From: Pyxidicoccus parkwaysis
GTDB lineage: Bacteria > Myxococcota > Myxococcia > Myxococcales > Myxococcaceae
Assembly (NCBI RefSeq): GCF_017301735.1
Contig: NZ_CP071090.1
Span: 7,430,001-7,494,000 of the forward strand
Reading direction: 5' to 3'
Length of the DNA stretch: 64,000 bases
Shown here: positions 59,817 to 64,000 of the stretch, in pieces
Layout of the letters: every line of letters begins with the position of its first letter
Position numbering within the stretch: position 1 is the stretch's first letter
Program-made: the position numbers and the translations under genes
Notes under the pieces: model-generated
Database searches by the model: none
The model's input: only the letters and a program-made list of their open reading frames with translations
Told to the model about the DNA's origin: nothing

Positions 59817-62153
59817 ATGACGACGCGCATCACGGGTGGTGTCTCTTCGACCGGTGCATCCACCGCGAGCAGCGAGGCGGCTGAGGCCGCGCGCGCGGCG
59901 GAGGAGGCCCGTCGCGCCGCCGAGGAGGCCCGCCGCAGGGCCCAGGAGGCGGCGGAAGCGGCGGAGCGGGCGCGCGCGCAGGCCCAGCTCTCCAAGAGCC
60001 TCCAGGACGTGAAGAAGGACCCGAAGATGGTGGCCACGGCACCCGAGGCAAAACAGCTCGCGACGGCCGCCGAGAAGGCGACTCAGCGCGCCAACAACGC
60101 CGCCGTGGCCGCGGGACTGCCGCGCCCCTTCCCCTCGACGCCCGCCACCAAGACCTTCAGCGACGCGATGCTGAAGGACAGCGGTGACTTCTCCAGCCGC
60201 CCGAGCCGCTCACTCTTCGGCTCCACCGCACTCGGCGCCCTCCCGACGAGCTTCCGCCCCGAGCCAGCCATCCGTCACCTCGCCGGGCACGCCGTTGCGC
60301 AGACCGCCCCCACTGGCAGCGCCAGGTCGCCCCACGAGGCCCTCGCCAACCTCGACACCGCCCAGCAGGCCTACGCCGACACGAGCAAGAAGGCCGAGGA
60401 GCTCAACGAGGCGCTGAACCAGGAGCTCGCCAGACTCGGCCCGGCGCTCACCGACGAGCAGAAGCAGCAGTACGTGCAGGAGTTCCGGGAGAACCACGCG
60501 GAGGCGTTCGCCGCCGAGGAGGCCGCAGCGAAGCTGCTCAGCGACGCGCTCAATGACCCCGAGTTGCTGGCCGGCGCCACGTACATCCCGGACATCGCCA
60601 AGAAGAGCCTCGACGCGGCGAAGTTGCTGGGGGAGTCCTCGCAAGCCCAGGCCGCGCTCGAGTGGGCCGCCAAGGTGATGGACCCGAATGGCCCGGCGGG
60701 CACCAGCTTCGAGGGACTCAAGGACCAGATTGACGATGACGTCGTGGCGCCGGCGCTCACCACCGCCTCCGGCCAGCTCCTGGCGGAGAACCACGGCGAT
60801 GCCCAGGCGGCGCTGCAGCAGCTCGCGAAGATCGCCAACCCGCTCATCGCGCTCTCCAAGAACGGCAACACCATCAAGACGGGCTTGGAGAGCATCCAGG
60901 CCGCGCTCGCGTCCGGAGACCCGAACGCGCTGGCGCAGCTCTCGAAGTCAGGCAGCAAGCTGGGCGTCGCGCTGGCGGGCGTGGGCGCCGCCTACGGATT
61001 GGTGAGCGCGGTCGGCGAGGCGAAGCAGGGCGAGTGGGCCAACTTCATCAAGGACATGGCCAACTCGGGCCGCAGCGGCGCGCAGGTCGCGAGCACCGTG
61101 TTGCGGACTCTCGGTGAGACGGGCCGCATCGCCGCGCAGTCAGCCGAGATGGCGGCGGATGTCCTCGCGCGCCTGGCGCCCGCGCTCGGCATCCTGGCCA
61201 ACGCGTTGGTGCTCGCGGACCACTTCAAGGACTTCCTGGACGACCCGACCGTTGGGAGCGGCTTGCAGGCCTTCGGTGACCTGGTGGCGACGGCGGGCGC
61301 GGCCGTGGGCACGGTGCTCCCGGGCGTCGGGCAGGTTGTCGAGGGCGTGGGACTGGTGCTCGCCACGTTCGGTGGCCTGCTCATCAACAAAGAGAAGCAG
61401 GATGAGATGAACAAGGAGTCCGAGGGCATCCTCCTGGAGATGGGCGTCGAGGCGGGCGTGGCGGAGACGCTCGCGCACGGCGATGACCAGCCCGAGCGGT
61501 TGTCCTCGGACCTGGGCCTGTCTCCGGCGCAGATTCAGGACCTCGCCAGGCGCTACCCGACGATGTTCGACGCCCCGGGCCTGGGCCAGGCAGTCATTGA
61601 CGCCGCCAAGGCCTGCGGCATGAAGGGCCCGGACGCGATGGGCTTCATTGACACGCTGTCGAAGGGCCGTCCGGACTTCGCGTGGGACTTGCTCGGGGTC
61701 GTGCCGAACATGCGGGGTGACGGCACACACCCGACGGCCACGGACGCCTCGTGGCGCACCTACGTCCAGGGCCGCTACCCGGATGCGTACGCCTATGCCC
61801 AGCAGCACGCGCCGGACCTCTTCGGCAAGAATGCGGAGTCGCGCCTCCAGGCGGGCCAAGACTTCGAGCATTACGCCGGGACGCTGGAATCCCTCCTCGT
61901 GTACGCAAACCTGTGTGAGCAGCACAAGGGCGACACTGCGTACACCAGCGAGTTCATCCATCGGATGAAGGACAACGGCTCCCTGGACAACTTCGTGCAA
62001 GTCATCAACCAGAGTGGCCAGGAAGCGCAGCGCAGCGGCGCCAAGGCCGCCCTCGACGCCGCGGTGAAGACGGGCGTGCTCTCCGAAGCGGACATCCAGA
62101 ACTACATGAACGGAAGCAACGGCGGCGCCTGGCACTCCATCCTCGGCCGCTGA
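59817..62153 (+). CDS. Large coiled-coil, hydrophobic-core protein, effector-like
   Basis: The second of two neighbouring ATGs (MTTRITG) is best spaced from GGAG; 778 residues. The first 60 residues form an Ala/Glu/Arg coiled coil (AAEEARRAAEEARRRAQEAAEAAERARAQAQ). The middle (about 375-520) has glycine/alanine-rich hydrophobic helices (SKLGVALAGVGAAYGLVSAVGEA; VATAGAAVGTVLPGVGQVVEGVGLVLATFGGLL) that could insert into membranes. The C-terminal 240 residues are globular and helical. No signal peptide or enzyme motif. The layout (coiled coil, hydrophobic centre, distinct end) resembles large toxins or secreted effectors; family unknown. Confidence 0.62.
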   Translation: MTTRITGGVSSTGASTASSEAAEAARAAEEARRAAEEARRRAQEAAEAAERARAQAQLSKSLQDVKKDPKMVATAPEAKQLATAAEKATQRANNAAVAAGLPRPFPSTPATKTFSDAMLKDSGDFSSRPSRSLFGSTALGALPTSFRPEPAIRHLAGHAVAQTAPTGSARSPHEALANLDTAQQAYADTSKKAEELNEALNQELARLGPALTDEQKQQYVQEFRENHAEAFAAEEAAAKLLSDALNDPELLAGATYIPDIAKKSLDAAKLLGESSQAQAALEWAAKVMDPNGPAGTSFEGLKDQIDDDVVAPALTTASGQLLAENHGDAQAALQQLAKIANPLIALSKNGNTIKTGLESIQAALASGDPNALAQLSKSGSKLGVALAGVGAAYGLVSAVGEAKQGEWANFIKDMANSGRSGAQVASTVLRTLGETGRIAAQSAEMAADVLARLAPALGILANALVLADHFKDFLDDPTVGSGLQAFGDLVATAGAAVGTVLPGVGQVVEGVGLVLATFGGLLINKEKQDEMNKESEGILLEMGVEAGVAETLAHGDDQPERLSSDLGLSPAQIQDLARRYPTMFDAPGLGQAVIDAAKACGMKGPDAMGFIDTLSKGRPDFAWDLLGVVPNMRGDGTHPTATDASWRTYVQGRYPDAYAYAQQHAPDLFGKNAESRLQAGQDFEHYAGTLESLLVYANLCEQHKGDTAYTSEFIHRMKDNGSLDNFVQVINQSGQEAQRSGAKAALDAAVKTGVLSEADIQNYMNGSNGGAWHSILGR

Positions 62154-62263
62154 GCGTGACGGCCGGAGCGCCTCGATGGTGGTATCGAGGGCTCGGGTGG
62201 CACCTGGCAGCAGCACTCCTTCGATGATGGGTAGCCGTGCGCTCAGCGCCATCCAGACACTGC

Positions 62264-62352
62264 CACTTCACGCCGCTGCTGGCCCAGGGGCCCATGCCCG
62301 TACGTCAGGCGGCTCAGATGGGCAAGCCTGGCGCATCGAGCTCGAGCTGCTG
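62264..62352. repeat. 89-bp repeat, second copy
   Basis: Matches 53481-53569 in 85 of 89 positions, four substitutions. Contains the same minus-strand tail QQLELDAPGLP plus stop (stop at 62314-62316) and the same conserved downstream bases. Confidence 0.75.
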
Positions 62353-62545
62353 CGGAGACGAGGCTGTCCTCCACCATCCGGTGGACCGTCTCGTAGGCCG
62401 CCATGTTCTCCGGAGTGGGCGGAGGCGGACCCGGCGCCTTCTCCGGGGGGCGGCCGTCATCGGCGGAGGCCACCACCGTGTGCAGCTCCTCCCTAAGCAT
62501 CTGGCACAGCTCCTCGCGCAGCCCCGAGAGGTCCATGCCCACCAT
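62314..62545 (-). pseudogene. Frameshifted relative of the small tail-bearing gene
   Basis: The frame from ATG at 62545 (MDLSGLREELCQML... ENMAAYETVHRMVEDSLVS) runs on past the repeat in the wrong phase to 62243. A one-base shift near 62355 would join it to QQLELDAPGLPI* inside the repeat, giving a product that aligns end to end with the C-terminal half of the small protein at 53531. Probably a decayed copy, or a real C-terminal change. Confidence 0.4.
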
Positions 62546-62754
62546 GGCGCGGGGAGCGGGAGCCATGGGAAGGCTCGCCGCGGGAGTCTCCAGTCTTCGC
62601 GCCAGCGCAGCCAGCCGGTGGGAGGCGCGACCGGGCCGGTGATGACTACGGCGCCTTCAGGTCCATGTAGGAAGTCGCGCGCACGTCAACGGAGGTGCAG
62701 TTGAGGCTCGCATTCGGGCAGGAATTGGCCCGAGCGCCGTGCTGCTATCATCCA

Positions 62755-62780
62755 GGGAGGGGGCTGGGCCGCCCCCTCCC
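62755..62780. other. Perfect 10-bp GC hairpin before the TIR gene
   Basis: GGGAGGGGGC (62755-62764) pairs with GCCCCCTCCC (62771-62780) around TGGGCC. It lies about 70 bases before the TIR gene start in the 283-base gap 62567-62849, which otherwise holds no supported gene. Could terminate upstream transcription or regulate the next gene. Confidence 0.4.
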
Positions 62781-62849
62781 GCCGGCATGCCAGACACTGC
62801 GCTTCCCATAGCAAGGACCCCATGGTTCCTGCGGCTTCGGAACCACGTC

Positions 62850-64000
62850 ATGGGCGAGGACGTCTTCGTTTCCTATTCGCGGCAGGATGCGAATGCCTAT
62901 GCTTTCGCGCTTGCCCACGCGCTCACTCAACGCAAGCTGGCCTGCTACCTGGACCAGCTCGGCTCGCCTCCGGGTGCGGAGATTCCAGAGGAGGTTCTCC
63001 GCAAGGCGGAGCGGTGCCAGGTGTTCGTGCTCATCGCGACGCAGGGCGCGAAGAGCTCCAGTGCCATACACAAGGAGATTTCACGCTTCCTCCCCACGCG
63101 CCGTGCCCTGATTCCCGTCAACGTAGACGGCGCGCTCCAGGAGGCTGCCTGGTATGCGCAGGTCCGCGGGGTCGCCGAAGCCAGGGAAACGGGGGCCGTC
63201 GTCCAGGAGGGACGCCCAGCCGAAGCCCTGCTCGACCGCATCGAAACGGCGGTGGGCTACAACCGGCGAAGCCGGCGCATCACGAGGGCGGCGCTGGTGA
63301 CGGTGGCGCTGGTGGGCCTGGTGACGCTCGCCGCCAGCATCTTCAGTGGGACTCAGGCCGCGCACGCCCGGAAGGCGGAGCGCGAGCAGGCGGTAGCCGT
63401 GCGGCTGCGTGATGAGGCGCGCGCTGCCGAGAAGGACGCTGTCGCCGCTCGCGTGGAGGCCATCGCGGCGAAGAACGATGCCGACCGGGCCGCTGCGAGT
63501 TCCAGGGTTCAGGCGCAAGAGGCGGAGCGACTCGCGACGGAAGCGCGGAAGCGCGGCCAGGCGCTCCGGCTGGCGGCGGCTGCACGGCAACAGCTCCCGT
63601 TCGACCCCAAACTGAGCGTCCAACTGGCGGAAGCCGCGGTCCGGGCCAGCGAGCCTTCCATGGATGAGGCGGTCGCCGTGCTCCGGCAAGCGCTCGCGGA
63701 TGACCACGAAGCGGCAGTCCTCCGGCGCTTTCCCCTGGAGGTGTCGGATATCGCGGTGGCACCGGATGGGCGCAGTGTCGCCATCGCCAGTGGGGACAAG
63801 ACCGTCGAGCTGGTGGACCTCGCAGGGAGACGGCTGTGCCCTCCATTCAAGGTGACATGGACGCCGCGAAGCCTGGCGTTGGGCCAGGAGCTATTGGCGG
63901 CAGGTGGGACGAGAGGGCTGTACCTCTGGGACGTGCGAAGCTGCAAGGCATTGGAGGTGCCTTTCGAGGAGAAGGGTCTCGAGAAGGTCCAGCTCGCTCC
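62850..64000 (+). CDS. TIR - transmembrane - WD40 protein (3' end outside window)
   Basis: The frame is open to the window end (384 codons). Residues 1-130 form a TIR domain: DVFVSYSRQDANAYAFALAHAL, LACYLDQLGSPPGAEI, QVFVLIATQGAKSSSAIHKEISRF. The Glu in IHKEI (Glu76) sits where the catalytic Glu of NAD-cleaving TIR domains lies. A transmembrane helix follows (about 147-166, after RRSRRITR), then a charged coiled coil (AREQAVAVRLRDEARAAEKDAVA) and the first WD40-like repeats (VAPDGRSVAIASGDKTVELVDL; LAAGGTRGLYLWDV). Such membrane-tied TIR proteins may act in signalling or antiphage defence. The start is the ATG of MGEDVF; its ribosome site is weak. Confidence 0.82.
   Translation, partial: MGEDVFVSYSRQDANAYAFALAHALTQRKLACYLDQLGSPPGAEIPEEVLRKAERCQVFVLIATQGAKSSSAIHKEISRFLPTRRALIPVNVDGALQEAAWYAQVRGVAEARETGAVVQEGRPAEALLDRIETAVGYNRRSRRITRAALVTVALVGLVTLAASIFSGTQAAHARKAEREQAVAVRLRDEARAAEKDAVAARVEAIAAKNDADRAAASSRVQAQEAERLATEARKRGQALRLAAAARQQLPFDPKLSVQLAEAAVRASEPSMDEAVAVLRQALADDHEAAVLRRFPLEVSDIAVAPDGRSVAIASGDKTVELVDLAGRRLCPPFKVTWTPRSLALGQELLAAGGTRGLYLWDVRSCKALEVPFEEKGLEKVQLA

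Noticed and set aside
1..64000. CRISPR arrays, tRNA or rRNA genes
   Set aside because: No regularly spaced identical repeats and no tRNA or rRNA signatures were seen by eye on either strand.

Overview
The window looks like chromosome from a myxobacterium of the Myxococcaceae type (Myxococcus, Pyxidicoccus or Corallococcus relatives). This is inferred from the high GC content with strong GC3 bias, the large multidomain Ser/Thr kinases (one fused to AAA, GAF and histidine-kinase modules), the many secreted lipoproteins, proteases and polysaccharide-degrading enzymes, a SitI3-type immunity protein, and a geosmin synthase next to family 2B encapsulin genes. I saw no rRNA, tRNA, CRISPR array or intact insertion sequence.

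Layout. 1-1.4 kb: the end of a divergent pyruvate kinase-family gene. 1.7-11 kb: export-targeted carbohydrate-related proteins (beta-propeller lipoprotein, a large PcRGLX/YetA-like lipoprotein, parallel beta-helix protein, GH18-like/PKD/discoidin protein) with an MFS exporter. 11.4-15.5 kb: a Gly/Trp-rich lipoprotein, a GH64-like beta-1,3-glucanase with N-terminal tandem repeats, and a Cys-rich secreted protein. 15.7-24 kb: a 1884-residue hybrid kinase, a quinone reductase, and a recombination scar made from a zinc-ribbon gene fused to the 3' tail of the kinase. 24.1-29.2 kb (minus strand): the most distinctive locus, a bifunctional geosmin synthase followed by two different family 2B encapsulin shell genes. 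29.5-33.3 kb: a zinc-ribbon protein and a ComEC-like metallo-beta-lactamase/NHL-repeat protein. 33.3-34.3 and 42.5-45.1 kb: two related cassettes that resemble type VI secretion accessory genes, the second with a LysM-metalloprotease. Between them lie lipoproteins, a trypsin-like protease, an M91-like metalloprotease, an aldehyde dehydrogenase-like protein and a GH81 glucanase. 45.4-53.3 kb: an M4 protease, an orphan SitI3 immunity gene, a very large ricin-lectin protein, and a TetR/alpha-beta hydrolase pair with a palindromic operator. 53.5-64 kb: a zinc-finger/TPR Ser/Thr kinase with a sigma-like factor, an M23 peptidase, a coiled-coil effector-like protein, an 89-bp DNA repeat present twice, and a TIR-transmembrane-WD40 protein that runs off the end.

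How the parts work together. The geosmin synthase and the two shell proteins most likely form a terpene-producing protein nanocompartment, possibly with a mixed two-protein shell. Much of the rest fits a predatory, social soil bacterium: secreted hydrolases for fungal and bacterial walls, candidate contact-dependent effectors with immunity genes, and kinase signalling. Functions come from motifs read by eye; no database search was possible.
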